From Paragyromitra xinjiangensis (Eukaryota > Ascomycota > Pezizomycetes > Pezizales > Discinaceae): a stretch of 64,000 nucleotides of DNA. The stretch is taken from contig JBCAMK010000010.1 in assembly GCA_038503065.1 (NCBI GenBank), forward strand, positions 1,922,001 through 1,986,000. Direction: 5' to 3'. Below are positions 25,801 through 37,729 of this stretch, one piece after another. The position numbers and the translations under genes were made by a program. Each line of letters begins with the position of its first letter. Positions within the stretch are counted from its first letter, which is position 1. The notes under the pieces were generated by a model, which saw only the letters and a list, made by a program, of their open reading frames with translations, was not told the DNA's origin and did no database searches.

Positions 25801-26873
25801 ACGCGAAGATAAGAAAGGGAGTGAAATTTGTGAATCGGGGCAGGGATGAGGACTCTAGGGAGCGTGCGAGAAGGAGCCATAACATGCAACGGATGGGGAA
25901 GAAAGTCGGAGAAGAGGCAAGGGAAGAAAAAAGAAGAGGTGTTCAATCCCGTCGTTCTCTCCTTTTTTTTTTTTTTCTCTCTCTTCTTCATCCCGCTGCT
26001 CTGCTCCTCCTTTTTCTATTTTATCCACAGCTGCTCGACCTTTCACGAGGTATATCAGTTCCGGTTCCTCGTAGCAAAGAGTAAAAGAAAGCAGTTTGAA
26101 GATTCATTCGATCCTGTCCTGCCTGCCTGCCTGTCTGTCTGCCTGCCTGTCTGTCCGCCTGCTGCCTGTCCTGTCCGTCCTGTGGCTTATTGCGGAGAAA
26201 GCGAAACAGCGTGGAGCCCGAGTTCGGCGACTTACTTAGTCAGGAGACACACACTACCATCGCACCCCAATCTATCTTTTATTTTTTGGTCGCCGAAAGT
26301 TGAACGCCGACCACGAAACACCCACCAGGTTCGGATCGTTCATTTACACTTCGCGTCGCGTCGCTGCTGCTCCTGCTCATCAGCAAGCCCGCTGCGATAC
26401 ATTGCCTTTACATAGGTAGCTAAGGTACGCAAAGGCGCTAGATCGTGCTTGTAACTGCCGTTTCCGCACACAGTCCCAGTACCAGGGAGAAGACCAGAGA
26501 GCTCATTCGCTGCGCAGGACAAGTCAGTTCGGCGACTTTTATTTTTATTTTATTTTTCTGCGGAGGAAATAGCGAAAAGAGAGAACATCACCGAGCAGCA
26601 GACAAACTAATCAAACAAAACCAACAATAGCAACAGTCGAGCAACAACCTTGACCCTGAACCACGAGAAAGCGAATCCAGGTTCAGATATTGCTGTTATT
26701 ACAGATCGTCAGGCCACTCGCGCGTGGGCTCTCGACGTATTCTCGCACAAAATAAACTTTCGAGCCGTTCTGGCGATCACAGCTGTCATCCACCCGATCT
26801 CACTCGGTAGCATCCCAATAGCAATAGCATCCCCCCCACCCCCTAGTCCCCCAAGCCACTTGACGTCGCCGAG
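25801..26873 (+). promoter_or_regulatory. Upstream and probable 5' leader region of the Zn2Cys6 gene
   Basis: Long pyrimidine tracts precede the transcription factor gene: a T/C run at 25963-25992 and a (CTGC/CTGT) array at about 26117-26178. Such C/T tracts are common near fungal transcription starts. The exact start and any leader intron cannot be told from sequence alone. Confidence 0.4.
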
Positions 26874-29800
26874 ATGTCCTACCCCTCAGATGCCCCTGGC
26901 GCCTATCCCTATCACGCGGCCGGCACCGTGGCTAACGCCTTTACCGTTGTCCCGGGTCGAGGTTATTCCTCATCCTCGGATACAGGAAGCGGTGCCTCCA
27001 GCAGAGCAGCAACCAGCGGTACTGATTATTCCACCGACGGGTATTCCTCGTCCGCCAGTAACGGTAACGGTAACGGTAACGGTACCAGCGCCGGCTATGT
27101 TGATTTCGTTCCCGGAGCGTACCAGCAGCAACACCATCTTGACCAGCATGCACTCGCCCCCGCTGTAAACAACCCTTACCCATCCCACCCCCAGCAATTC
27201 CATGCTTCCCCCCCTCAACCTCCTATCGTTCCCAATCCGGTCTATGACCATCCTGAAGAAATGTACGCAGCTTCTCTTTCTCAACAGCAGCAGCAACAAC
27301 AACAGCATAATGGTAATATGCAACAGCAATCTCCCACTTCAATAGTCCCTCCCCCACCCCAGGCAATTCACCCCGCCCCCACGCAGGCCCAGAGGACCAC
27401 GCCTGTAGTACCGGCATTACCCCAAAATGCCCCGACGAATAGACAGCAGCAGGCGCAGCAGCAGCAATATCAACGTATCGCACGGTTCGTGGGACCTCCT
27501 CCCGTAGCCCTCGCTTGCACAGAGTGTCGAGCCCGTCATTTGAAATGTGATGCCGGCGTTCCCGCTTGCAACCGTTGTCAAACCGACGGGAGGGAGTGCT
27601 CATATGTAAAGTCACGTCGTGGATGGAAGGGGACCAGGAGAAAGAAGGCCGCGGCGGCTGCTGCAGCAAAAGAGGAGACGAAATCTGGACCTGAAGAAGG
27701 CAGCCTGTCGGGGGAAACGAAGGAAAATGCTACTGCAGGTAAGGTTCCCCTTTCTCGCCTTTATTCATTTTTTTCTTGCAATCGCCGGTTACTCTACTGT
27801 TTCACATTACCATTTTCATTTTCGGCGGGTTTCAAGCTATTTCTTGGTTTGCATTTTTAGTTTATCTTTTTTTTTTCCCTTTAATTTTGGAGCCGTTCGT
27901 TGGGATGTCCGTTCGCCTTCTTTATTTTTTTTTCCAGCTTCCCTTTGCTCCGAGTTCATTTGATTTCTCTGGGCGTACCGAGCAGCTGGGGCGCACGTTT
28001 GGTGGCGTTCCCGAACAGAGCCCTATCCGGTTAGGTGGGGCAGAACCAGGGTCTCGGGGACTTGACTCGGGGACGTGCGGGGACACACTCTGTGGGACCA
28101 ATGTGCGAGTGGGGTGATCAATGTGGCTGGTCGCCTTCGCCCAATCACTTGGCCAGGACACGCTTATTCACCCCTTGTTCAGCCTGCCTGCCTGCTTGAC
28201 ACACCACCCTCCCACCCTGCTTCGGCGACCTCAAGGTGGTCCAAGCTTCCTCACACACAATTCGAGACCGCTTATGTTTGGGACGCCGCTTGTCGTTCTC
28301 CCTGCCATTTGCCGTTGGTCGCCGCCGTCGGCTATATGTAAGAGTTACTTAGTCCACCACGGCGATTCCCATGTATCTACTCCCCGCCTGCATGATCGTC
28401 TTTTTCCTGCGGCCATCGTCAGCCGGATAACACCTGTGGTCCTCCCTGGGCTGTATTGATTGGCATCCTCTCGACCCCGTGTTTTCTTTTTCGTGCATTT
28501 TTTTCTTTTTCTGTGGTCGATTCCTTGCGTTCTCACACTTGACCAAACTTCGGCAATCTCGGCGGTTTGCTGGGAGTTGAAGTCGAGTGTGCTAAGATCT
28601 TACGCTCGGGATCTACACGTTTCTGCACCTGGGTTTTGTCTCAAACTTTCCTGCGCGGTTACGGGGACGATCGTCATTTGCTTGTCTACGGGGTACACTG
28701 TTGACGGGCCGCTGTCGTGTCGCCGAAGAGAGGGCCCCGGTCACTCGTCGTTTCGGTCTCGTCTCGTGGCTCGGCGTCATCGGGGACCTTTTTACATTCT
28801 TTTGGACGAAACACTCGTTTTCCACACCTCCTGTCTTTCTTTTTTTTCTACTTCTATATAATATTTACTTCCTTTGTGATATCCCTCTTTTTATTTCCCT
28901 GTCTACCGTTGATATTTCCCTATTCCACTAGACTCCTTTATTACTTTTCGACCCTTTTTAATATCATTTCCTCCACACCCCATCGTTCATACCATCATAA
29001 ATGGCAAAAACAATGATGGGTTGGTCACTACACAATTCTAACACCTGGTCGAAACCTCTAGCCTCACCACCTACTCGGTCACCACCACAGAGCTCTGGGC
29101 AGTGCACTTCCTTCAGCAAGAACCCTCTACCCATAGCAGACACGTCTGCGAGCTCTAGCAAGTCGAGCGATGCTCCTGCTACCGCTACGAGCCCTCTCAA
29201 TACCCTCAGAGCCTACCACCATAATAGTACCGTTTTCCCCTCGCCTCAGGAACTTCCAGCTCCACCAACTGCCAACCTTCTACAAATATACTATGCCTAT
29301 TTCCATTCGGCGCACCCATTCGTCCTGCCACCGAAGCAGCTTATCAAAACTCCAGCGTCCCAGCTTATGACATTGCTACCAGTGATACGCTATGTGGCTT
29401 CGTTCTTTGCTCAATCAGCACCCACAGAGACATTCAGACTTGAAGCTGAAGCTGCTCTCTTCCAAAATAAGCCTCCTCGGAATGCATTCACTGTGCAAGC
29501 CCTTCTTCTATTCGCCATTGCTTTACACAGCGACAATGATCAGGAGAAGAGCGCCGAGGTCAAGGATGCTGCGATTGAGTTGGCTTTGGACCTACGCATG
29601 AACATGCGGGAGTTCTCAGAGAGCTCTAACAACGGGACACAGGCTGGGAAGGTCCTGGCTGAGAGCTTGAGGAGGACGTGGTGGGAGTTGTACTATCTTG
29701 ATGGTCTCTTTGCTGGGTTCCATCAGAAGGATTCTTTCAAACTTTGGGCTGTGGAATGCACTGTTCCACTGCCATGCGAGGAGAAGGATTATGTTACAGG

Positions 29801-30700
29801 GGTATGTCCTAACTTCATACTGTTTGTCTATGTGGGTTTGTACTAACGATGATACAGAATGTTCCACAACCGAGATCATTGCAAGAGTTTGATGATCGTT
29901 ATTTCGCAATCGATACCACAGTCTTTAGCTCCTACGCCTATCGTGTAGACGCTGTTAGGATCCTCGGCCAGGTATTGGCTGTTGGACAAGGCAATGACCC
30001 CGAAGATCCCAGAGCCGACGCCGCAGACGCCAGTCTTGTAAACTGGGGGCTTCATCTCCCTGAGTGCAAAAAGGAGCTCATCGGCGAAGATAGAAGGGTC
30101 GACGAAATGCTCTTCCAAGCCCATATGGTTGTCTACGCAGCAACTATCTATCTCCATCGCCCTAAATCGCATCTCGCCATTTCCGTCGTCCCTGATGATA
30201 CATCGTGCACTCCGGCTGCACGTTGGGAAACATCATCTAAGCCACTGGCGATGCATACTGCGAAGGCTATTACGGCTGCAAATACTATTGCGAAGCTTAT
30301 CACGCTTCCTGCACCGCTTATCAAACATACTCCGTTCTTTACATGTGTCATCACTCTTGCGGCCATTGTGCACCTTTCAGCGTGCTCATGGCTGCTGACG
30401 GGAGATGAAGGTTTCCTTGCAAAGGAGCGTATCAGACTTGGTGTTGGTGCGCTGAAGACACTTGGTGAGGTGTGGAGTGTTGCCGATTGTGTCTTGATGC
30501 AGGTCAAGGGTGTTGCAAGGGAGGTATTCGCCCTGCAGACCCCAGCCGGAACGCAAAGATCGGGTATTATTACAGAAGAGGAGGTATTCAGGTTTATTGA
30601 CGAGGAGATGGCATTAGAGATTGTTGGTGGAGAGGCGGATTACCATGGACTGCCGGAGCTGGATTGGAACGGCGAGTGGGCTGTTCTCCCTGGAGCTTGA
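26874..30700 (+). CDS. Zn2Cys6 transcription factor
   Basis: Three exons are inferred: 26874-27738, 29137-29801 and 29858-30700, giving 790 aa. Exon 1 encodes a Gln/Ser/Pro-rich region with a poly-Gln run (about residues 137-144). It is followed by a canonical binuclear cluster at residues 215-242 with spacing C-x2-C-x6-C-x6-C-x2-C-x6-C, then a basic KSRRG linker. Exons 2 and 3 carry the fungal-specific middle homology region, including RRTWWELYYLDG, usual for this class. The last junction is firm: GTATGT donor at 29802, TACTAAC branch, acceptor before 29858, all in frame. The first intron is 1.4 kb; its donor GTAAGG at 27739 is good, but the acceptor (before 29137, alternatively before 29062) is the less certain part. 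It is a nuclear DNA-binding regulator; targets are unknown. Confidence 0.87.
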
Positions 30701-33303
30701 TTTTGGGGGTTTTTTTTTTCCTTGGTTGTTCAATTTCTTGTTTTCTTGGGGAAAAGGCTTAGGGATCGCATTTGCACACTACATCTATTTGGTTATTGGT
30801 TTTTTTGGGGGTTTTCTTTTTTTTTCTTCCACTTTATTTGGTATTCATTATTACTCTCCCGGCGAGCTTTTGGACGAGTCCCTTTTGTCTTTTGTAATCA
30901 TATCTTGGCTGAGACGGCTCCAAAACATTGTGTCTTGAAAAGGCTATTGGTTAGACCTACATGTATATACATACGTACGGAAGAATAAGAGTCGTCTAGT
31001 TTCGGATTGTCGTTGCGGTGCGTTGCGTTGCGTTTGAATGATTAGTATTAGAAATATCTTTGGCGATTAGAAACATGGATTGTTCCAATGAGTTAGGCTC
31101 AATGGTAAATTTGTTACGTGTACGGGCGTATTTCGGAGTTTTCTTCCAATTAAACTACCGTGCGTAATGCAACTGAGATCATTTGACACTAGCACCGAGT
31201 GATAAGGAGTGATGCGGCAGGTCGCACAACTGGCCCACCGGCTTTGCACACCATACCTGGATTACCGGTTCGCCGTATAGCCTATCCGATGCAGAAAGCT
31301 CTCCCCGTCCGCCTATGATGTGGCTTCTTGATGAATGGATACCGTAGCGGGGACCATCCCGCTGAGTAGCTATGACGAAGCGGATGTTCTTTAGCGTCTC
31401 TTGCGTTACGTTTCCTCCTCGGCGACTTCGGGCTTCTAAACTTCCAAAGCTGATATGTTATATGTGACGAGCCACCAATAGAGGGCTGGCGTCAGCTAAA
31501 ACCCCACGCTGGCCTGCCCTGCAATTCCGGCCCGTGTAACCCTGGGAGAAGCTTCTGCAGCCCTAAGTCGTAACCTGGTAGCGATCTACTGGAGCGCTGG
31601 TCTCAGGTCGTACCAAGGTCTGGAGAATCCCGATGGACTGATGTGATTGGTTGCTCTGCACCTCATGTTCATGGGATTGTAGAGGATATTCGAAATAGGA
31701 ACTTGGTTTAGGGGGGAGGGGGGATGGAGTTGAGTGGGTTTTTGCTCGGTCGCCGCATTACGGATCGTCGAAATCATCTGCCTTTTCGAGTTTTTTTTTT
31801 TCTCTACGGTGCCAAAGCGCATACTCTACTTTGCCGGTGCTGAGACATACGTCCGACTTATTCCACGCAGATCGCTTCCTGTTGTATGAAACAGCTGACC
31901 AGAGATGAAAGGTTTCCACCGTAGATCCATAGGGGATAGATCTGATGTGTCTCATCGGCTTCAACTTCCTGAATACGTGTAATGTACTCTCGAACACGGG
32001 GGGGACCACTTCATCATCACCGGTGGAATCTTAAAGGGCCGGTTCACGGCGAAGCAGATCTTTGCGGAAGTCCTTCACTACTCTACTTGTGCTGTCTCAG
32101 ATTCGGCAGGAATGTCTATATTAGGATCTGGGTCGGGTCGATTAAGCCAAGCATCGGGCCTGGGATGTCTCTGAGCCTATGTCCTCGATATCGGGTCGAC
32201 GTGGATCGTTGGGCAAGATTAAGGTGGGATGGATGCAAGCTTCGATCCTGATCAATGATCACAGGACGGAAAAAACTCAGTGTTCATAGCTTTGGAACAT
32301 GTATGGACCATCCGAAAGTGCTATTTCATCCATGCAGGTGTTGTGTGATTTTTTTTTTCCTCTTCTGCAGGACAACGCCGGCGTAAACACCTAACAGGAT
32401 GGTTCAACATTGGTTACTGTGAGAAACTCCCCCCCTCCCCCCCCGGGATAAAGAAGACTCGTCATATCCTGCGTTAAATGTAACGAGGGAAAAAGAGGAG
32501 TGGAGATGATACCATGGAGCATCCGATCGCCTTGGCGGAGATTCATATTGACGTTACCTCCTTGATTTAACCCTTTCCATCGTCCACTCTTCTATCGCCT
32601 TTTCTTGCATCGGCCCGACACCGGGGACTACTCGATATGCACTCAATGTCGCGGGAAAAATCAGTTTAAGCTTTTACGAGCAATTGCCGCGGGGAGGTTG
32701 CGCTAGCGGATGGCGGTTCTAGAATTTGTGTTGAGGAGGGGGGTTTTTTGATTACTTGCAGAGACAATGTCTTTTCTTGAGCGAAAACCTGGGTTGGCTT
32801 TGGGAGGGCGGCTTATTATTGACCCAGATCTCCGGAGACGCCGAGTCGCCGATGGATACGTTCGTGAGGTCGGTGGCTTTGATAGGCGGGTGGTGGAGGG
32901 AGACTCAGCCACAGTATGGTGGACGTCCACGTGGGGAGGTTGTGACCTGGAGTGTTTGTTCTGTCTCGGTCACCAACTGGTTGACCAATGGCTGGATGGT
33001 TTCGTCAGCACGGTTGACTCTCGTGTGGGGTCTAACGTTATGTAACTAAAGGCGACTGTAAAAGCGAGGTCTCCTCTGCTCTAGACACAAGTCCGAAAAC
33101 CAATTCACTACGGTAACGTCTTTAGGCAGGGAAATTGAACACTAGATCACAGCGGTCAAAGTGATAATAGTACTCAGGAACGTGTTTTGGTGGAAAAGCC
33201 TTTGATTCGTTCTATCCCTACTTCTCAGGTGGTACTTACAACAGTGGGGCTGCACTTACCAGCCCCATGCATAAGAACAACAAACTTTCAGCCCTAAAAT
33301 CAA
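30701..33303. other. Intergenic, no supported gene
   Basis: The 3' flank of the Zn2Cys6 gene begins with T/G-rich sequence (30701-30850). A plus-strand frame at 32767-33045 (starting MSFLERKPGLALGG) is moderately protein-like but overlaps another open frame and has no recognisable domain. It is not called. Confidence 0.4.
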
Positions 33304-33681
33304 TCATCCTTCGCTACCCAGCCCTACTCCTATTCGCCTACTAGCGCTTACAATATCATGTGGAATGCCAAGCGCATTTCCTCGCCTGAAAACAAAGTCT
33401 AGATCCGTTGGTGGCTTGTACCGATACACAAATAGCCAATGAGCATCCATACGTTTCGCCAAAGGATTCTGGAATATTTCGTCATCGCAACGTTTGTGGT
33501 AGCTGAGGTAAAACTTTATTCTTGGTGGTGAGTCAAAGGTAGGCGAGCGATAGACTGCCGGGTTTTTGATACCTGCGATTAACGCGGGACATCGTGGATG
33601 TCCGGAGTGTGTTTTAGTTGCTTTTGGCGTGGAGTTACTAGAGCTGTGATATCTACTGTGGGTATAGCTGCGTGATTGCAA
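33304..33681 (-). CDS. Possible exon of an unknown protein
   Basis: A 125-codon open frame with protein-like composition (for example KFYLSYHKRCDDEIF, then KRMDAHWLFVYRYKPP) and ordinary codon use, ending in TGA. It has no ATG at its start, so it would need an upstream exon; I cannot see a convincing one. No family recognised. It may be a terminal exon, a gene fragment or chance. Confidence 0.3.
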   Translation of the reverse strand: MQSRSYTHSRYHSSSNSTPKATKTHSGHPRCPALIAGIKNPAVYRSPTFDSPPRIKFYLSYHKRCDDEIFQNPLAKRMDAHWLFVYRYKPPTDLDFVFRRGNALGIPHDIVSASRRIGVGLGSEG

Positions 33682-35468
33682 TCAGAGACGATAGTGGGAT
33701 GGGTTCTAGGTAATTGGGCTAGTGTCATAAGTACCGGTGTGAAATTCTTGAAACTGCTAGGGTCATTATTCTACCGAGGGATGAAAGTTGGCATGGTAAG
33801 TAAAGTGAGGTAGTCGGACTACATCTGATTGGATAACCTGGTCGCATAGTACATATGAATCTTAATACAACTACCACTAAAGTTTTTCTTATAATATACT
33901 GGACGGTATATGAGAATAGAGCTCAGACCTCATTTCTAGAGATAAAATCACTTTCTAAAGAAAATTGTGATAGAATAAATATGTGGAACAAATGTAGTCA
34001 ACGTAGGTCTCAATTTGGTGCCGATCTCTACGGGAAATCCCGTAGTGCCTATCAGAAGGTTCTGTTTCAGTTCTGTTAACATACGAGGTTGATAGAGGGT
34101 TGGTGGGGTTGGTGTAGATCAGACAGTGTCAAGTGTCAAGTGTTTGATGTTCATAACGCTTGTTCGCGGTGCTGGGGTAGGGCTCTACGTCATGCATGGT
34201 TCTGTGGAAATATATTTGTTGTTTTTAAAAAGCATATAGACTTGTGCGAAGGCTCTTAACAGGATGTCGATCAGGTCTCGACTATATCATGACCCAACGA
34301 TTTCTGGTCGTGATCTTAAACAAATGTCACAGAGGGGACACTATATTTGCTTCCAACCTCCACATCAACTTTGGACCCGGGCTAAGCTCCCCTAGCAGGT
34401 TTTTTTAGGGGTTGACAATTGTAAGGGGAGACTAAAGTTTCCTTCCTTCCTTCTGCGGCGTTGTGCTTGGCCTTTTACTTTCAATTGCTCTACCCGCGTT
34501 CGTTGCCCTCTTGTGTGGCTATGCGGGTATGTACTAGTACAACCTTCGGGTGGAGTCGGACTTTTAATCCTGCGTTAGACTTGGGCCTTGACCTGATTGT
34601 TACCTTACTCTTCCTCCATGGTTTTCGCTTCCTAGCCCATTCTAGCTTCTTTGCTTGATATAGCTCATTATTACGGCTTTAGTGAGGTAGCTATCGTAGT
34701 AACCAGAACCCATGTAATTCTACTTGGTACCGAGATAAGAACTAAAACACGACGGGGTGACTTTGCATACTGCACGACTCCGCAGCATAAACCCACATCC
34801 CCTATTTTCTAGTTCTTATCAGATACCAGATACCCAACTCTAGCTTCTTCTAAAGCACGATACGCAGAGGGAGTTTTATCCTCTTTGGGTAACGCTCTTT
34901 AGAGTCGGTATAGTACTGGAGGGTCATCGGATATCACTCGAGCTAGTGGTACTGCGTTACTTGTAGATAACACCTTTTGTATTTTAATAGGCGAAGTGTG
35001 GCCTCTAATAGGTCGTGTTGCTCGTATCTTCCCGTTGGCCTCTTTGGGTTAATGGTTTATCGGATAGCTGATTGCGCTAGACACTTTGCTATCTTGGATT
35101 ACTTACAGAGGGATTTCTCGGGACTTTTCGCGCGAGGTGTTTGGTAGTGGTGAGTTATCCTTGATCTCAGATATGTAGAGATAGCACGAAGCAGGAGAAG
35201 TCTTAATCGGGGGGGTATAAGAGATCAACTCAGTATTGGGCATTCTCTGATTCGCCAGGAGCAGGGACATCACGGAAGATAGGCTTACGTGTTTAATTAT
35301 TAATATCCATGGCTAAATCCCAGGAGATCTTGTCCGAGGAGGTCTTCTAGACGATTACCAGATACGGTAGTTCCAGGGTTTAACCGAATTATCATTACTC
35401 ATTATGTAATATCTAACGTCGAGGACCCAGAACCAAAACACAAACACCATTCGCCACGCCAATCCCGA
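33682..35468. other. Intergenic, nothing recognised
   Basis: About 1.8 kb of sequence with short frames only. No repeats or RNA genes detected by eye. Confidence 0.5.
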
Positions 35469-36443
35469 TCATAACTCTCTCGACGCAATCGATAGCGACC
35501 TCAACTTCCTCGCCAACACCCCACGACACATAGCCGAACTGCTTCCTTCCTGATCATCCATCCCTTCAGAGCCAAGCAACAACCTAACCATCTCATCATC
35601 ATTCTTCCTCAACGCCCAATCAACCGCCGTTTCCTTACTATCACTCAACACCGTCAGACTCGCCCCTTTCTCCAACAGCAATCTAACCGTCTCCCTCCTC
35701 CCCTTCTCCACCGCCCAATGCAGACTCGTCCCGCCACACTCCCTCTCCCTCACATCCACATCCGCCCCCCGCTCGAGCAGCAACCGGAAAACCCCCACAA
35801 CGTCTTTATCCAGACTCGCATAGCGCGCAGTCCACACTAACGCGGTACGTCCTGTGTGGTCCCCAATACTCACGTTCGCGCCACGGTCTAGTAATAGCCT
35901 CACGACCCCCTCGTGACCTTCGAGCGCAGCAATGTGGAGTGGCGACATCCCGTATGATATATCCTGCATATCGACCTTCGCCCCCCTATCCAGTAGTAGT
36001 CGGATGATGGAAGTATGTCCCTTCAGCGCGGCAAAATGTAGTGCCGTCTTCCCCTGGAATGTAGTCCGTAGGTTCGAATCGAACCCTTTATCGAGGAGTA
36101 GCTTTGCCAGTCCTTCGTACCCCTTCCACGCAGCCCAATGTAGTGCTGGGAACGGGATCCACCAGCCCGCATCGCGGTCTTGCACAGCGAGACGGTGGAG
36201 GTTGGGGGTGAGGAGGGAGGCGAGACGACGCGATGTCTGGAGGAGGGAGTTGAGGTCTTTGAGGTCCAGGTCGGAGGCGATCACGAGGAGGAGCTCGTTG
36301 GGGAAGCTTAAGAGGGACGGAGGGGGGTTTGTGGAGAGTTTAGAGGCTGGACTAGAGCTCAGGAGAGGTTTTTCTGGTGCTGGAGGTTTCTCGGAGTCGA
36401 GCTTACGAGCTATGAATGAGAGGCGGCGGAGATGGGGGACCAT
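35469..36443 (-). CDS. F-box/ankyrin-repeat protein 1
   Basis: A single exon, 324 aa, starting in a good context (CCACCATGG). An F-box-like segment (SFPNELLLVIASDLDLKDLNSLLQ, about residues 45-90) is followed by about six ankyrin repeats with typical LHWAA, TALHFAALKGH and VRLLLDRGA cores. By family knowledge the F-box would contact Skp1 in an SCF ubiquitin ligase and the ankyrin stack would bind the target. It is the first of three related genes within 6 kb. Coding-strand composition changes from C-rich (5' part) to G-rich (3' part) around 35900-36000. The target is unknown. Confidence 0.85.
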   Translation of the reverse strand: MVPHLRRLSFIARKLDSEKPPAPEKPLLSSSPASKLSTNPPPSLLSFPNELLLVIASDLDLKDLNSLLQTSRRLASLLTPNLHRLAVQDRDAGWWIPFPALHWAAWKGYEGLAKLLLDKGFDSNLRTTFQGKTALHFAALKGHTSIIRLLLDRGAKVDMQDISYGMSPLHIAALEGHEGVVRLLLDRGANVSIGDHTGRTALVWTARYASLDKDVVGVFRLLLERGADVDVRERECGGTSLHWAVEKGRRETVRLLLEKGASLTVLSDSKETAVDWALRKNDDEMVRLLLGSEGMDDQEGSSSAMCRGVLARKLRSLSIASREL

Positions 36444-36967
36444 GGTGGAGGTGGAGGGGAGCTTTGAGCGGTGTAATTGATCTGAGGGTTCGTCTTAGCT
36501 GGGCTTATAAACTATACGACATCAATAGGGGGGTGACAGCTCACTGGAGATACCCCTTGAGTGACTGCAGTATAATCATTTCTCTACGTTTTTGGTGTGC
36601 CGTGCCGTGTGTTACGTGACCCGGCTGCATACCGATTCCCGAGTTTGAGCTGAGCTCGGTTGCGCCGTCGGGTGCACTTGTCTTATCGGAATCCGTCTTA
36701 TCTTGGAGATGTATCGAATTGGAGGGCTTGGATGACCGTGCATGAATGGGAGTTAGAGGTCTTGATGGGAATCGGAGGGTTGTGATATGGGGGATGGCTG
36801 TGATAGTCAGGGGAGCGAGTGAAAGATCGTGATTCAAGTTAGGGAGCTGGAATCTATTCTGGAGTTTCTTGACGGGGGATTTGGTGATAAAAGCTTGTTT
36901 CGGTTCCACACTGTACGAGAATGACAGGAAAGAAACGTTTATACATATAAGATATCCCAAAGTTATG
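36444..36967. other. Intergenic between F-box/ankyrin genes 1 and 2
   Basis: Promoter side of gene 1 and 3' side of gene 2, both on the minus strand. On the minus strand a TTTATAAG word lies about 60 bp upstream of the ATG of gene 1. A 160-codon minus frame (37023-36541) overlaps the end of gene 2 and shows no motif. Confidence 0.45.
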
Positions 36968-37729
36968 CTACTCCCCATCTCTATCCCGCGGAGATCCCAT
37001 CTCACTCCCATCCCCATCTTCATGCAGTCTATACTTCACCCTCGCAATCTCACCCCACCCAATCGCATCCGCCCACCTAACCAAACACCTCCTACACCAA
37101 ACATCCCTCCTCCCCCCAAACTCCAAAAACGCCTCAATCAACCCCGGATCCTTCTCCACCGTCCCATTATTAAACCTCATCCCCTCACGCACCCCACTAG
37201 TCGGAAACCTCGCCCCTCTCTCCAGCAACAACCTCACCATCGCCACATCCCTCTTCCACACAGCTTTATGGAGCCTCGTAACATACACTCTATTCCGGGA
37301 ACCAACATCCGCACCATAGTCCAACAGTAACCGCGCTACATCCGTCATCCCATCAGGACACCAAAGAAGCGGTGTTTGTGCCCGCTTATCCTTCATGTTA
37401 GGGTCTGCGCCATTCTCGAGAAGCACCCGGACAATCCCTTCATGTTCCCTCTGAACCGCGCGGTGGAGCGCCGTCCACCCGGATCTGGCGTCGTTTATGT
37501 CGTGAGCGCTGTTTGATAGTATGAGTCGGACGAGGGGTTCGTGGCCGTTCAGTGACGCCCATGATAGGGCGTTCATGCCATTTTTGTCTTCCAGGGCGAG
37601 TTTGTGGAGGAGTGGGGTTAGGAGGGAGGTTAGGTAGTGGGAGGTCTGGAGAAGGGAGTTTACGTCTTTCGGGGGGAGGGTTTCGGCGATTGTGAGGATG
37701 AGCTCGGGGGGGAAGAGTAGGAACTTCAT
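36968..37729 (-). CDS. F-box/ankyrin-repeat protein 2
   Basis: A single exon, 253 aa. The N-terminus is an F-box-like segment (FPPELILTIAETLPPKDVNSLLQ, residues 6-28) nearly at the start, followed by about four ankyrin repeats (NALSWASLNGHEPLV, TALHRAVQREHEGIV and others). It is shorter than its two neighbours and lacks their N-terminal extensions. The last repeat is weak and the C-terminus is acidic and charged. A two-unit telomere-like motif (AACCCTAACCCTTA, 37777-37790) lies about 50 bp upstream of the ATG. Composition changes from C-rich to G-rich near 37350. The substrate is unknown. Confidence 0.82.
   Translation of the reverse strand: MKFLLFPPELILTIAETLPPKDVNSLLQTSHYLTSLLTPLLHKLALEDKNGMNALSWASLNGHEPLVRLILSNSAHDINDARSGWTALHRAVQREHEGIVRVLLENGADPNMKDKRAQTPLLWCPDGMTDVARLLLDYGADVGSRNRVYVTRLHKAVWKRDVAMVRLLLERGARFPTSGVREGMRFNNGTVEKDPGLIEAFLEFGGRRDVWCRRCLVRWADAIGWGEIARVKYRLHEDGDGSEMGSPRDRDGE

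Noticed and set aside
32767..33045. Frame starting MSFLERKPGLALGG
   Set aside because: Moderately protein-like but overlaps equally long frames on both strands and has no identifiable homology.
33740..33775. Resemblance to an 18S rRNA core (GTGAAATTCTTG)
   Set aside because: Only about 12 bases match and the flanks do not.
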